Origin: Siphlonurus alternatus
Taxonomy: Eukaryota; Arthropoda; Insecta; Ephemeroptera; Siphlonuridae
NCBI GenBank assembly: GCA_949825025.1
Contig: OX463785.1
Coordinates: forward strand, 17,795,971-17,859,970
Direction: 5' to 3'
Length of the DNA stretch: 64,000 nucleotides
Shown: piece after piece, positions 23,975 to 36,959 of the stretch
How the letters are laid out: each line of letters starts with the position of its first letter
Numbering within the stretch: the first letter of the stretch is position 1
Translations under genes and position numbers: made by a program
Notes under the pieces: model-generated
What the model saw: the letters and a program-made list of their open reading frames with translations, nothing else
The model's database searches: none
Told to the model about the DNA's origin: nothing

Positions 23975-25669
23975 TGCAATACAACAGAAATAATTTTATT
24001 AATTTATAGTGAGCGCATTTTTTTTTTAAATATATTTTATATACCTATGATTACATTATTATTTTTTTTATTTCACAAAATAGTTACATAATATTGTACC
24101 AGCCAGGGTTATAGGACACCCTATCGGCCGCTACACGATTTTACATAAATAAAAACGAACATGCAATATTTTCATTGCAAATTAATTTAGAATTAAATAA
24201 TTTTATGTAAAATTAATGTTTTGGAAACATATTTTAAAATATATAATTTAATTAAAAAGCGTTTGTAAGAAACAAACTTTATTGAACAATATTGTAATCT
24301 TTTTAAAAAATTTTCAACTAAAAAGATGATAGGTATGCACAACGATGAAGCTGGAAATTATAATTTCCTCGCCTAAATCAGACTTGTATTTTTTTAAGAG
24401 GAAGTTTATATTTCCTCGATACTCGGTGATTTTTTTTTTTTTTTTTTTCACAAGATGCTGAGAAGGAAGAAAAAATACAAGACCAGCTTCCTTCTTTCAT
24501 TGGAAAAGAATTTTTTTATTGGTATATGGATTTTGTTTATGAAATAGCAACTTCTTGGCAATAAATATTTTTACTACACTTATTATAACAAATATATATG
24601 AAATTATTTAATGAACAAGAAAATAATAGAGAAATTTCCTAGAAATAAATAAATAAATACGTAAAGGTGATTAGCCTGAAGATTTCACCAAGAATTAATA
24701 TAGATTTAATTGCAATGTTTCTAATAGAATTATGTAACTTTTTAATTTTTAAAAGATACTGATTTAAAAGGCACATTTTTTTCCATTTTACAGTACAAAG
24801 TTCAATATCTCATACTTCTCATAGTATTAATTTTGTTAAATTTATGCTTATTCAGAGACATCACATTTTAGAGAATAGTAATAACAATTTCGCAAATAAT
24901 TTTCTTTTTTAAATATATTGATTTAAAAATTAACAATACCGAAATGGCCGACAGCGACTTTTGATGCATGCCATATTTTATATAGAACGAGTCGGGCCCT
25001 AAAATCGTTCAATTTTTGTTTATTTTGGGTTCGTTTTCTCACTGATGTTTGCAATTAAAACATATTCACAAAGAATATAACATAGTTTTTAATCTATCTA
25101 GAAATGTTTAGGACTACACTAAAATTTGATCTCAAGTTCAAGTACTAAATCGAACATTATTTAAATCTAGTGCTAAAACTCCCTAGGCTAAAATATGGGC
25201 TAAGTTTAATATTTTTTTGAGAAGAAATATTATTATAGTAACTCTGTGTCTATGTTTAAAATAATTTAAACAATAGAATTTGTAGACAGGAAAGATGCAA
25301 TAAGTTATTTTTATAACTTTATGACTCATTTGTCAAAATTACTTGCTTGAAATGTTCAACTTTTGATCCGTAGATTACAACTAAAACAATAGTAATATAA
25401 ATATATATTAGCATATTATAGAGACCATATTATATACAGTATATAGAGCTTCATCCATGCTCTCTGGCTATATAACAAAAAGTTAATGTATACGTTTTTA
25501 GACCACATTATTTGTTAATTTACTATTTTGAAATTGAAAACAAATGAAATTTTCATTCACATCCTATATAACATACCAAACATATACATAAAAAAACATA
25601 ATCAAAATTCAAATAAACATATAAATGAGATATAAAATGACAATTTTTGTTGTATTTTATGATGAGTTT
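23311..25669. other. A+T-rich intergenic DNA with (AT)n at 23938-23971
   Basis: Contains an (AT)n microsatellite at about 23938-23971 and a T run near 24430-24448. A small mixed-composition patch at 24095-24140 is not recognised. No exon seen. Confidence 0.5.
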
Positions 25670-25800
25670 TTCCTGAGGGTTGCTGCTGGTATCGAACTCC
25701 CGACCCCTGCTCGAGGCAAGGGAGAGAAAATACTCCCCCCATACCCCCCTCCCGCTCTGCCGCGCGCAGTATTGCCTCGCCCGCTTAACGAATTTATTTT
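25670..25800 (-). repeat. tRNA-like (SINE-type) fragment with G+C-rich extension
   Basis: The - strand reads GGGGTCGGGAGTTCGATACC (around 25690-25709), a B-box/T-arm-like pattern, next to a G+C-rich stretch with C runs at 25735-25752. There is no complete cloverleaf, so it is a SINE or degraded tRNA-like relic rather than a functional tRNA. Confidence 0.4.
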
Positions 25801-26759
25801 TCGATTTCAGCAGTAACTGAGGGAGGAAGCAATGCTAGCGGCTTTGTGAGGATATACAGAGAGAAAAGGGAGGCAAAAAAAAAGAGAGACAGTGAGAGAG
25901 AGGGATAAAAACGATGAGAATTTTTGAAACTTGGATATAGAGCGATAATAGTAAATTGTAATTACAATTAATTAATTAATTGTAATTAATATAATTAATT
26001 GTAATTGTGTTACTGTGTTACTATATATTTTTTAAAAAAATAATAACTAGTTTTTTATTGTTTACTTTTATTTATTTTAAATTTTGATATTTATCGTTTG
26101 ATTTTGGTATTAAATAATAATGTTTTAACAAATTTACTGTTTTTTTATTTATAAAATTTTCATATATAATTTCAAGGTTCCATATAAATAAAAAAATATA
26201 GCATTATATTAATACATAGCACATACGGCACTTCAGTATATCACTTTGCATGTAGTAAATTTTAAATCTTTGTTAAAATATATCAAAGACGGCAATATAT
26301 TGAATATATAACTTTATATTCTACTGATAACTGATGGGAGTTCCGTACAAGGAAATCTGAAAGTGATTTTTTTATTAGTTGATACAATTGTTTATTAATA
26401 CGATATGATTTTAACAAAAATGCGAGTAATGCAGTGACGATTTTATAGCAAATGCATAGTTGAAATTTTTTCGTCCTACACTCATCCTATATAAGCACGT
26501 CTAAAATCTTTTTATCAAAAGCAATAAAACCATTTATAATTTCTTCCATGCTAAAAATGTATTTATTTTTTCATCCTCAAAATAAGACGTAATCTCATAT
26601 TTTTTTTTTCTGAAATGATGCATTCCTCCAAAAAGATAAATAACAAATATTATAGTTCTATTTCACTAGACAATATATTTTAGTATAAGAAACGACCTTC
26701 TCATCTCAATGCTCGGTCAATAACCACCACAACTATATACATTCTGTTTTATATCGTGG
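25801..26759. other. A+T-rich intergenic DNA with an AG-rich start
   Basis: About 25850-25905 is AG-rich (GAGAG-type motifs); the rest is featureless A+T-rich DNA. Confidence 0.5.
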
Positions 26760-27977
<1,218 letters not shown>

Positions 27978-28289
27978 ATGGAGTATCGACCTCGAAATTT
28001 TTTATGGCAGAAATGGATTGAGGATGAAAAGTTATGTTACTCTGATTTTTTTTTCAGATTTTTTAGGGATCGGGAAGTATTGCTAAAAAGTTTTGGCGAG
28101 GTCAGGTTCGAATCCACGTCCCTTTTGGGTCCTATCTTTTATTAAGAGAGGCGGCACTTTTTCTGTACTTTCAATAATTTTTAAAAAATATTTCCCGGGC
28201 TCTAAAAAATCTGAAAAAAATCAGAGTAGCATAACTTTGCACCCTCTATCCATTTCTGCAATAAAAAGAAATTGAGGTCAGTACTCCAT
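27978..28289. mobile_element. MITE family F, copy 1
   Basis: The ends are ATGGAGTATCGACCTC and, reverse-complemented from the right, ATGGAGTACTGACCTCA. Both arms carry TTGCAGAAATGGAT(T/A)GAGG, the AAAGTTATG(C/T)TAC segment and TTTTCAGATTTTTTAG. Copies are at 37522-37840 and, diverged, at 45196-45475. The central part is inverted relative to the 37522 copy. A B-box-like GGTTCGAATCC at 28105-28115 is not supported by a tRNA fold. Confidence 0.85.
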
Positions 28290-29154
28290 TTGTTAAAATG
28301 CAAAAATTATCGTTCAAAAGTTCATATTAATTAATACATCATAACATTCTTATTTCTGTACTAATTATATCAACTTCTGCACTTACTACATACGATAACG
28401 GAGTTACTGCATTCTTGTCACTATTACACTAATATACTGAATTTACCACCAAAGTTATTTCCATGCAGAGCCATCAATCACCGCCACTCAACACTTTCTT
28501 CAGATCTGGCTGATCTTGATCGTAATCTGCAAGTGAAATTGGTAATTCTGTCCCGACATGCAAGTAGATTTTTTGTAATAAAAAAGTTTTTAAATTACTT
28601 TCATTGACTTCTTATGATTGTTATCAAAAACTTATTTTCTTTTCTTTTTTTAGTATATTCACAGTTTAATGTAATTTAAAAATGAACCTCCCCTCTTCTC
28701 CCTTTTTAAGATATATAAAATTTTAAATTATATACTTTTTAATCAATAGGCAAGCATTGGGATTAGTATCATCTTATAAAATATAAAACACATTTGAGAA
28801 ACATTGTTAATATATAAAATATAGTATATAGTATAATGAGAACGACTTTTGATATTTATGATACGAAGAGGGAAAATGGAGATCAATTGCTGATTAGATT
28901 AGGAATATAGTTGCATTACAATGTTACTCTTTATTCAAATAGATATCAATTAATATAATAAAAATATTCATTAAAAATACATAAAATGATACAATAGGGA
29001 GTTTCCTTATATGTATATAAAAATTAATTCATTAATATTGTCAAATATAAATAAAAAATTAATATTATATATAATATTTAAAATAATTTTATTAAATATT
29101 TTAAGAAGTAATCATTGAAAACAAAAAGTACGAGATCTGATAATGTGAATATTG
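28290..29154. other. A+T-rich intergenic DNA
   Basis: Contains a small mixed patch at 28455-28560 with CCATCAATCAC at 28471-28481. The rest is featureless. Confidence 0.45.
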
Positions 29155-29290
29155 GTGGATGTCACGCGAGCGCCGTGCCGCGCTCCAGGCCCATCAATCA
29201 CAGCGTGACGAGCAGCAGACAGCCGCGTGCCACCGAGCTGATCGGGAGGCACGCAACCGATACTGACCTTTATATGCACCGGCCCAGGGA
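29155..29290. other. G+C-rich islet with PBC/Hox-like site
   Basis: A strongly G+C-rich, CpG-containing islet of about 135 bp. It includes CCATCAATCAC at 29191-29201 (TGATTGATGG on the - strand resembles an Extradenticle/PBC-Hox site), the same 11-mer found at 28471. Its 62-codon + strand frame is not recognisable. Candidate regulatory element. Confidence 0.4.
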
Positions 29291-29379
29291 TTTGTTATTG
29301 TGACATCAAATTTTAAATATTATATAATGCTGAAGTTACACCTCTGTATACACTATACAACCATGAACTGTAATCCTGA

Positions 29380-29576
29380 CCAAAGTTTAATATATTTTCT
29401 CCTGCCTCACTTGCTATCTAGAGCTGCAGTTCTAACAGTCAGAAAAATGCAGATTTGCAATTTTGAGAGATAAAGAACACTTAGTCTATCAATATCAAAA
29501 GAGCTTTGGTTCACCACGCCTCCATAGACTACATTTTGTAACGCCTACAAACAAAGCAGAGGAGTTAAGTTCAAGC
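29380..29576. mobile_element. Dispersed repeat family C, copy 2
   Basis: Diverged copy of 3828-4012 with CTCCTGCCTCACTTGCTAT, AGAGCTGCAG, TCACCACGCCTCCATAGACT and GTAACGCCTACAAA in the same order. The terminal inverted repeat is eroded here. Confidence 0.75.
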
Positions 29577-30427
29577 TGTCCAAAAGTATACATTCCGTAT
29601 AATATAATATATTATACATAAAAATAACAGTTCGGTATACATCTCGACATTTCCTTATAAAGTGCATATGTTATAACTCCCAACTGCAGTTTATGTAGAA
29701 TTTAATTTGTTCTTTGGGTATACTGCATGCCTTTACTTTTTTATAATTTTGGAAACACTATATGCATCCGAACACTTGATTAATGAGTATTTTTACTATT
29801 TCTTTCATCCAATTTATGAATTATATACACACATGATTATAATAGATTTTGGTGTTATTTTAGTTCGAATTTGTGAAAATGTAAGTTATAATTTATAATA
29901 TTAAAATTTAATTTTAAAATTTTCAAACTTTTGTTAATTTGTTTATAAGTGCATTAAAATTAAAACCAATACAGAAAATAATTTTTTGCATTATATAAGG
30001 TGCCACAATAATTTATTTTTTTTATCAAATATACACTCGTCTTGAAAAATTTCCCCTTTGTTGATCACCATGCCTTTTGTTATTTATACGGCGCATTGTT
30101 AATGTGAACAGACGTAGGTGATTCGATTGCATGTGATTTTGTACATGAGTCTAGGCTATAATATACGTAAGTACAGAAGATATATGTATTAGGTAGCCGG
30201 GTGCCGGGGCCGTTAATGTTAATCTTAATATGCACTGACTGTGAGCTACACAAGTTAATGACTTTTTACTGCAATGTGTTTTACATCACGTGTGACACCA
30301 AATATATTTACGGATTCTTCACTGAAGATTAAAATTGTAAATAAGTAATAATGATACACAACACTATCTTCATACAATACTGTACTATACATACATACAA
30401 TATGGTGATCTTTTCATCGTCAATAAT
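29577..30427. other. A+T-rich intergenic DNA
   Basis: No exon or RNA gene recognised. Confidence 0.5.
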
Positions 30428-30566
30428 GGGCGCGATTCACGAAGAAGTTATCCAGGTTTCTAACCACGTTTAACTAATGTGGTTTAACACGTAAAATAGG
30501 TATAGTTAAACGTGGTTAAGCTAAACGTGGTTAGAAACCTGGATAACTGCTTCGTGAATCGCGCCC
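30428..30566. mobile_element. MITE family A, copy 2
   Basis: 139 bp, ends GGGCGCGATTCACGAAG / CTTCGTGAATCGCGCCC. The arms remain nearly identical inward through GTTATCCAGGTTTCTAACCA, so almost the whole element is a stem. Better preserved than the copy at 172-325. Confidence 0.9.
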
Positions 30567-31149
30567 AATTATTCCAACAGTGATATTACGGAAAATTTAT
30601 TTAATTTATTCATTGCTGCTTTAATTGATTTATCATTTTTAGTTAAATGTTTCAAATTTTTCCCATATCCAAGAGTATTTTTACCCATTTTTTTATAATC
30701 TTATACACAAGCACATTCATATAAATTCCCAGACTTCCTGATATTTTATTGTAAATTTAATTTGTTTTTAAGTGCATTAAAAGTAAAACCAATATATTAT
30801 ATTTCATTATTAATTATTTTGTAATTATTATTAAGCTGTTTAATTTACTAATATTCTGTAAGCTCCGTATCAGTAGTAACATAACACTTTTCATAAAGTT
30901 AGTTTATTATGTAAAAGTTTTGGGATTGAAATATTTACGTATAATTGTGAGGAAGTTTTCACATACATATTTAAATAATATTATACGTTAATAAATTTTA
31001 ATTTCTCTTTAAAAATTTAAAATAATTATTGAAATGGTTGCAAATATATTAAAAATAAAACCGATATCAAATAATTAATATTTCATTACTTTTTTGCATT
31101 TGAGACAAAATTAATTGCTACAATTATATCCTATTTCTTCTTTCACCTA
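30567..31149. other. A+T-rich intergenic DNA
   Basis: No feature recognised. Confidence 0.5.
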
Positions 31150-31210
31150 TGTAAAATTCAGACAGGTGTACGTAAGGGATTCGAACCCCAGACTGATTGA
31201 AAAATATACT
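31150..31210 (-). repeat. SINE-type B-box fragment
   Basis: On the - strand CTGGGGTTCGAATCCCTTAC (around 31171-31190) is a canonical B box/T arm, but no A box or cloverleaf is present. Probably a truncated tRNA-derived SINE. Confidence 0.4.
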
Positions 31211-31298
31211 GTATAGACGTAGACATATTTCCTAGAGACAAGCGATAATTCTAAGAGGGGTCTTCTTTATCGACCTTACGTTACACACCGGTGTGATG

Positions 31299-31301
<3 letters not shown>

Positions 31302-31357
<56 letters not shown>
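31302..31357. repeat. (GA)n microsatellite
   Basis: About 28 GA units, directly followed by a G+C-richer islet. Confidence 0.95.
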
Positions 31358-31358
<1 letters not shown>

Positions 31359-31480
31359 CCACAAATTGAGGAGGAGGTGGGCGGGTGGTGCGGGAAATTG
31401 AATGTCGCGAGTGCCATCTGTCAGCACTAGAAGGGTCACGTGGGCAGCACGCAAAGCTGCAAAGGATGCGACCAGCAGAG
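31358..31480. other. G+C-rich islet next to (GA)n
   Basis: About 120 bp islet containing a CACGTG E-box at 31438-31443. Candidate regulatory element. Confidence 0.35.
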
Positions 31481-32401
31481 ACGTAATGTCTTATACTGCA
31501 GACTAGCTCTAGAGGAACTAAGTAGATAGGATGAGAATATGAGATACTGCAGATCAGCTTAATAGAGAACTTAGTGCATTGCCATATTTTTCCAAGAAAT
31601 TTTACCTGCAATTCTTTTGCAATTGTAATTAGAGTTTAATTACAAAAATTGTAATTTATTCAAGGAAATAGATGAAAATAGAAGTTTTCTATAAGATTTT
31701 TAATTAAGAATTGCATATTGCATTTTAAATTATATACTTCAAAAACGATGAAAGAAGGATTGGGAAAGAATCGTCAGCCTGAATTCTTTATAATTTACAT
31801 TATTTCAACTGGTGAAATGAAAAATTATGCATGAAGAATTTCAGTAAAAAAAAAAAAAAAAAAAAAACAGCAATGCATGAATATTATAAAAAAAAAAGTC
31901 AACAATTGGATTTGAACTTAATGATAAGAGGAGCAATTTCATTAGCAAATATTAGGAATTTACGCATATAAATATTTAATATGAAATAAAATAGTTACAA
32001 GTATATACTATAATTTAGTTTACTGCAGTGCATGAAAAGGAAATATGCATAATATATTTATTTCTCACAAAGTTACAATTTAAATTGTGAATCAATATTT
32101 TGAAATCATTTGCAGTACTTCTACAAGCCACTCGATCGCTATTTTGTTGCTTTTGGATACTATAGGGAATTTTATTTTCAATATATTATAATATCAAATA
32201 TCAACTAATATATGTATGTAGACATTCGTTCATCCTTTTGAAGCATGATAGCTTGTTTCCCTATTTAAAAAATAACTCGTTCTTAACACACACAAAAAAA
32301 AAAAAAAAAAAAAAAAAAAAACGTATAATATAACTTTTACCTTAAAAACACATCTTATTTCTTCCCCGCTCAAAGTGCGGATGAAATTAATTGGAAAATA
32401 T
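31481..32401. other. A+T-rich intergenic DNA with A tracts
   Basis: Contains A runs at about 31846-31867 and 32294-32321, otherwise nothing recognised. Confidence 0.5.
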
Positions 32402-32572
32402 GGGGGACATTCACGAAGCACTTTAAACCCCACTTTAGCCTCGATTTTCATCCCTGGTGCTAAACTAGGGGCTAACCATAAGGGCTAACCATGTTTAGCC
32501 CCTGGTTTAGCACCATGCAGGGACAAAAATCGAGGTTAAAGTGGAGGTTTAAGTGCTTCGTGAATTTCCCCC
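32402..32572. mobile_element. MITE family B, copy 2
   Basis: Ends GGGGGACATTCACGAAGCAC / GTGCTTCGTGAATTTCCCCC, with inner arms matching AAAATCGAGG-type and GGTTTAGCACCATG modules as in the copy at 1203-1391. Non-coding. Confidence 0.88.
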
Positions 32573-33553
32573 AATATTTCTAACATTTTATGCTCAAGAG
32601 TAAAGAAGACATAATCTCGTCTTTTTCCCATTTATTTCCTCGGTGGTACAAAATAGGAGGAAAAATAGACTATAGAAAAGAAAATTAAAATTACTAAAAA
32701 TTAAAATTGATTTCAACTCGGAAATTCCTATATACAAATAATTATTAATCTTACTATTCAACAATCCCAGTTAATGCACTATATTTTATATTGTACAACA
32801 CCAATTTGTCAGAACCACCCTCAAAATATTCACTACAATAAAGGCTATTGTCACCACAGTAAGTCCAAATGTCATTCACAAAATAAGCCAATAAAAATGT
32901 CAAACCAATAATACCACTTATATAAAAATTACCAATCTTATAATACCACAATATAGGTAAAAACTATTATTTTCTCAAATAAGCAATAATTTTTAAATTA
33001 TATACAATAAACCCCCTCATATTTTTACTGTGAATATATAAATTATGTATATTGCTAATATTTATGTAGATGATCAAAATCTGGGTTATATACCATACAA
33101 TATTTGACATGTGCACAATAAAGAGTATATCCCATCTGGCTTACTATATAGTACCTATATATATAAGGGGGCGTGTGTCAGTATATGAGGTGGGGGGGGG
33201 GTAGAACATACTTGATACATATGTAGATGCCCCCTTTTTGCTATATGTAGCATTGTTGGTGAAACAATGAATATTCTCTAGAGTATTTTCACCCAACATC
33301 ACCAGAAGGTTTTAAGGGGATACAATTCTGCTGCTATGTTACCATGTGGTAGATTATCCGCACGACTAAATATACCAGAATTAAACGTTTATAATATATA
33401 TTGTAACTTTGTTATCCTATATAATATATATAGTTCTTTTTTGATCAAAGTATTTAAGTCAATAGTTTCGCTTCATATATAAAAGGGGTTTCGAAATATT
33501 TTCGGAAATTTACTATTTTTTATGAATCATGCGCTCTTTTTTGTTTGAATCAC
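32573..33553. other. A+T-rich DNA with a short hydrophobic frame and a G run
   Basis: A 65-codon - strand frame (32951-32754) begins with Met, has one hydrophobic stretch (about residues 11-25) and then a Cys/Tyr-rich part. It matches nothing I recognise. A run of ten G lies at 33192-33201 in a segment beginning and ending with GGGGGC/GCCCCC (33168-33234). Confidence 0.35.
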
Positions 33554-33910
33554 GTTAAGGGTAAGGTAACGCCACCAATGTTAAAAAAAATCCCTCTCAC
33601 AAAAATTCTGAAAAAAATTTAAAATGTTCTCCTCTACAGCCCCTATCAGTAGCTAAAATATCAGGTATACAAATACGATCTAGTTTTTGAGTTATGAATT
33701 TTTAAAGTTGACTACTTTAACATGGAGAAATGGAAATCCCATGTTAAATTAGTCAACTTTAAAAATTCATAACTCAAAAACTAGATCGTATTTGTATACC
33801 TGATATTTTAGCTACTGATAGGGGGTGTAGAGGAGAACATTTTAAATTTTTTTCAGAATTTTTGTGTGAGGGATTTTTTTTAACATTGGTGGCGTTACCT
33901 TACCCTTAAC
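33554..33910. mobile_element. Near-perfect foldback element, 357 bp (family G, copy 1)
   Basis: The two 172-nt arms (33554-33725 and 33739-33910) are reverse complements with only about three mismatches by eye, separated by 13 nt. The outermost bases read GTTAAGGGTAAGGTAACGCC and its mirror, so both ends carry TTAA. An older relative at 43338-43727 shares the TTAAGG...TAACGCCA end and the inner CACAAAAATTCTGA segment. TTAA at both edges is typical of piggyBac-type insertion, but the subterminal GG start is unusual, so the superfamily stays open. A transcript across it would form a long double-stranded hairpin. Confidence 0.9.
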
Positions 33911-34714
33911 ATGCATTCATTAACATATTTTATATTAGAATATTTTATAGATGTTATATATAGAAATGGTTCAGGACATATGCTTCAAAAACAGATAACT
34001 ATTTTTCAAATAAGAGCTATATTCTTATTGCGACACCTAAAATTTAGATTTTTTTTTTGTAAATATGAATTTATGAGGTTTTGAAGTAGCTGACGTCATT
34101 TAAAATTTTAATGTTTCTTGTTGTTCTTTTCTTCTTTAGATTAATTTCTTCTTTTTGTAGTTTTCTATTGATTTTAGAGTCAAGAGCACCAAAGTTTCTA
34201 TGATTTTTAATATTTATACATTATACCGAACGCACAAATGTTTCATGCATATTTTTAAATAATTATAATATGGGATTTAATTTCATAGGATGTTAGAAAA
34301 ATGTACACTGATTGGGAGTTTTTTTTTTATAATTATAATAGATCCAATACTTAGATATAAATTTGCATTATATTGTTATTGGTTCTATACTATAATATTG
34401 AATTTATTGTATATTAAATATAGAAAAAATTAATTGTTTGTTATTGATATTAATCGATGATCTACAAAACTCAATTATATAAACTAAATAATTTATTTAA
34501 GGGTTATATATTAAAAGAAGGGAACACCCGTAAAGTAATAGATATATACATTTAAGCTAAGCCTTTTTAAAGCATAACTAATCACTATGAGGTTACTGTA
34601 ATAATAAGTGGGTGGAATAATAAAAAAATATGTTATTTTTTTAATGTATCTCTTATGATATTTCTTAGTAAAACTGTAATTTGTAAGAAATTTGTTCTGA
34701 CATCTACAAATGGT
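33911..34714. other. A+T-rich intergenic DNA
   Basis: Contains a TGACGTCA palindrome at 34091-34098, otherwise nothing recognised. Confidence 0.5.
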
Positions 34715-34852
34715 CCTGATGAATCCCTCGCTGACCTCAGGTCATCATGTAAAACTAAGACACCCCGTTGAGTTCAGGTTTGTTGTGGTTCCTTTTGCCG
34801 GCAAACCCCCGCTGTGATCGCCGGTTGTGTGCACCTTTACCGACTCGGACTT
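34715..34852. other. G+C-rich islet with everted AGGTCA repeat
   Basis: Islet of about 140 bp with TGACCTCAGGTCA at 34732-34744 and several CpG/CCGG motifs. Candidate regulatory element; no coding frame. Confidence 0.4.
34732..34744. promoter_or_regulatory. Palindromic nuclear-receptor-like site (ER1)
   Basis: TGACCT-C-AGGTCA: two perfect nuclear-receptor half-sites in everted orientation with 1-nt spacing. Confidence 0.35.
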
Positions 34853-35364
34853 TTTTTTATTTTTTTTACATATATAAAAATTATTATACAACTAAATATA
34901 ATAAAAATTCAGTCTTCACGTTTAAACAATAATACGTGTTAGAAGGTGTTAAAAATGATGTAATTTTCTTAGTAAAATATTGCTCCGAATATTTATTTAT
35001 TTTTTTCTCTCTATCTCTATTTTTGTATGAAGAATTGTTTATTTTTTATATATATTATATTCTAAGAAGGTTTTAAGTCACACATACTTATTTTTAAAAT
35101 ATTTTATGTTCATGCCGTGAAATGATGTTTAAAGAAATATTTTACTTCGGTATTTCAAAGAGTATTTTTTCGCATAATTTGGCATGACATATTATACTCT
35201 TTTTTTATTTTTATGTGTACTGGAGCAAGAAACCTCATAATATCTTGCAATGTAATGTACAAAGCGATTTTATTACGTTTTTATTTTATGTGTAATTTAT
35301 ATTTTATCGTATTATTTAAAAAGTACCTAAAACCCTAAAATAATCATGCTTTAGTGAAAACTTA
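34853..35364. other. A+T-rich intergenic DNA
   Basis: No feature recognised. Confidence 0.5.
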
Positions 35365-35597
35365 TTAAGGCGGATTCACATGGCGATTTTTATCATGCGA
35401 CGCGACGCGAATAATGCGCACTTAATGTGACATCCAGCATATATTGGCGGCCATACTTGGCGATTAAAGAAAAGAGCATCGCAATTAACGTGATTTCGCT
35501 GCCGCAACCTGGCGAATTCGCTCGCCGCATAGGATTTTACAGCTTGTGTGACAAAATCGCGTCGCATCGCCGTTGTCGCCATCTGAATCCGCCTTAA
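35365..35597. mobile_element. TTAA-flanked MITE (family H), 233 bp
   Basis: Left end TTAAGGCGGATTCACATGGC; right end, reverse-complemented, TTAAGGCGGATTCAGATGGC. Both arms continue with GCG/CGC-rich motifs such as GCGACGCGA. G+C-rich interior, no transposase. The 80-codon - strand frame over it is a by-product of the arms. TTAA at both edges suggests a piggyBac-type target, as for family G. Confidence 0.85.
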
Positions 35598-36959
35598 GTC
35601 TGAGGTATTTATTATCAATTTAAAACTCCCTTGCGTTCAAAATACAAGAGAAAATATTCAAAATAATATCTTAGTCAATGAAGACATGTTGTCATGCATA
35701 CTCCATTAGATGACGGTATTTAAAATTTTGAATGTTTCTCTTTACTGTACTTTGTCATGTCATATAAGAATATTTGGATTTTTATAGTACGCATATATCG
35801 ATGACAAAAAGCACAGTAAACTCGCAGAAACATTGATAGGAGAACAATACATATTCCTAATACAAGAAAGGTGATCCATCCATTCTGTTATACAGCCAGA
35901 CAGCCTATATGTTCGAAATAAATTTTAAATTTGAATTATCATGTATTGATTAGTGTATTTCTATGCATAAGATATTCAAAAATTAGCCGAAAAAGATAAT
36001 GTTGTGCCAAGAAGTTAACAATTTTCAATTCATCTTTTCCAACAAGTTATGTTGTGCGTGAGATCCATTAATTGAAGAAAATTTTCTTATTAAAACTTGA
36101 ATAATAATAATTTTATTACTTAAAAATAACTTAATTTGTATGAGAATAAAGACCTTAAATTTAATATAAAAAAATCAGACAGGCTCAAACATTCAATACG
36201 GTATATATCTGTATAGTAAAATTTTTAAAGTGAATAATATTTTGTGTTAATCGAGGAAAATACCTTCTTGTATTACAGAATTTTATTTCGATGCTCTTTA
36301 AAAATGGGTGTAATTATTTGTATAAAATGATCAATATAGAATATTTTTATTTACATATTTTAAATTACCACAATTAAAATTTAAAAAAATAATAAAATAT
36401 ATTTAATAAAAAGCAATTTAATAAAAAAAATATAATAATTTATATTTATAGCATTGTTTTACGGCTAACGTAATGTTAATCATTTTAATTTTAAAACAAG
36501 TATAAATTAATCTATGAACTTATAACTGCATGCAATCGGTTAAGATTACTGAAGATAAAATTAATAATAGTAATTCAAAAATGAGAAACATTATTTGATT
36601 GAATTTTTAGTAATAATAATAATAAAAAGTTGTTTGAATGTAAGGAGAGTACTCGCAACTAAAAATTTAGGTTCAGCATAGTCTATGGGACTGCGTGACT
36701 ATTATGCAATAAAAGCACTTATATGTAGAAATGTAGCATATATCTCCCTCTAAAATTCAAATTTCATATGTAATTCACATTTTCAAAACACTTCAAATTA
36801 CACCTGAATTTACATCAATGCCTATAGTACAATTTTCAGTGCCTCAAGCAACTGAAAGTAAAATAAATTACATGTCAACTACAAACATTATAAAAAAATA
36901 TATTAGTATTTATATAATAAGATACAATATATTTATATAATGTTAATATTATGCACTTG
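35598..36959. other. A+T-rich intergenic DNA
   Basis: No feature recognised. Confidence 0.55.

Noticed and set aside
28105..28115. Canonical tRNA B box GGTTCGAATCC as evidence for a tRNA gene
   Set aside because: No A box, no cloverleaf and no terminator; it falls inside the core of a family F MITE.
35376..35618. 80-codon - strand frame in a G+C-richer segment
   Set aside because: Lies almost entirely within the TTAA-flanked MITE; its composition reflects the inverted arms.
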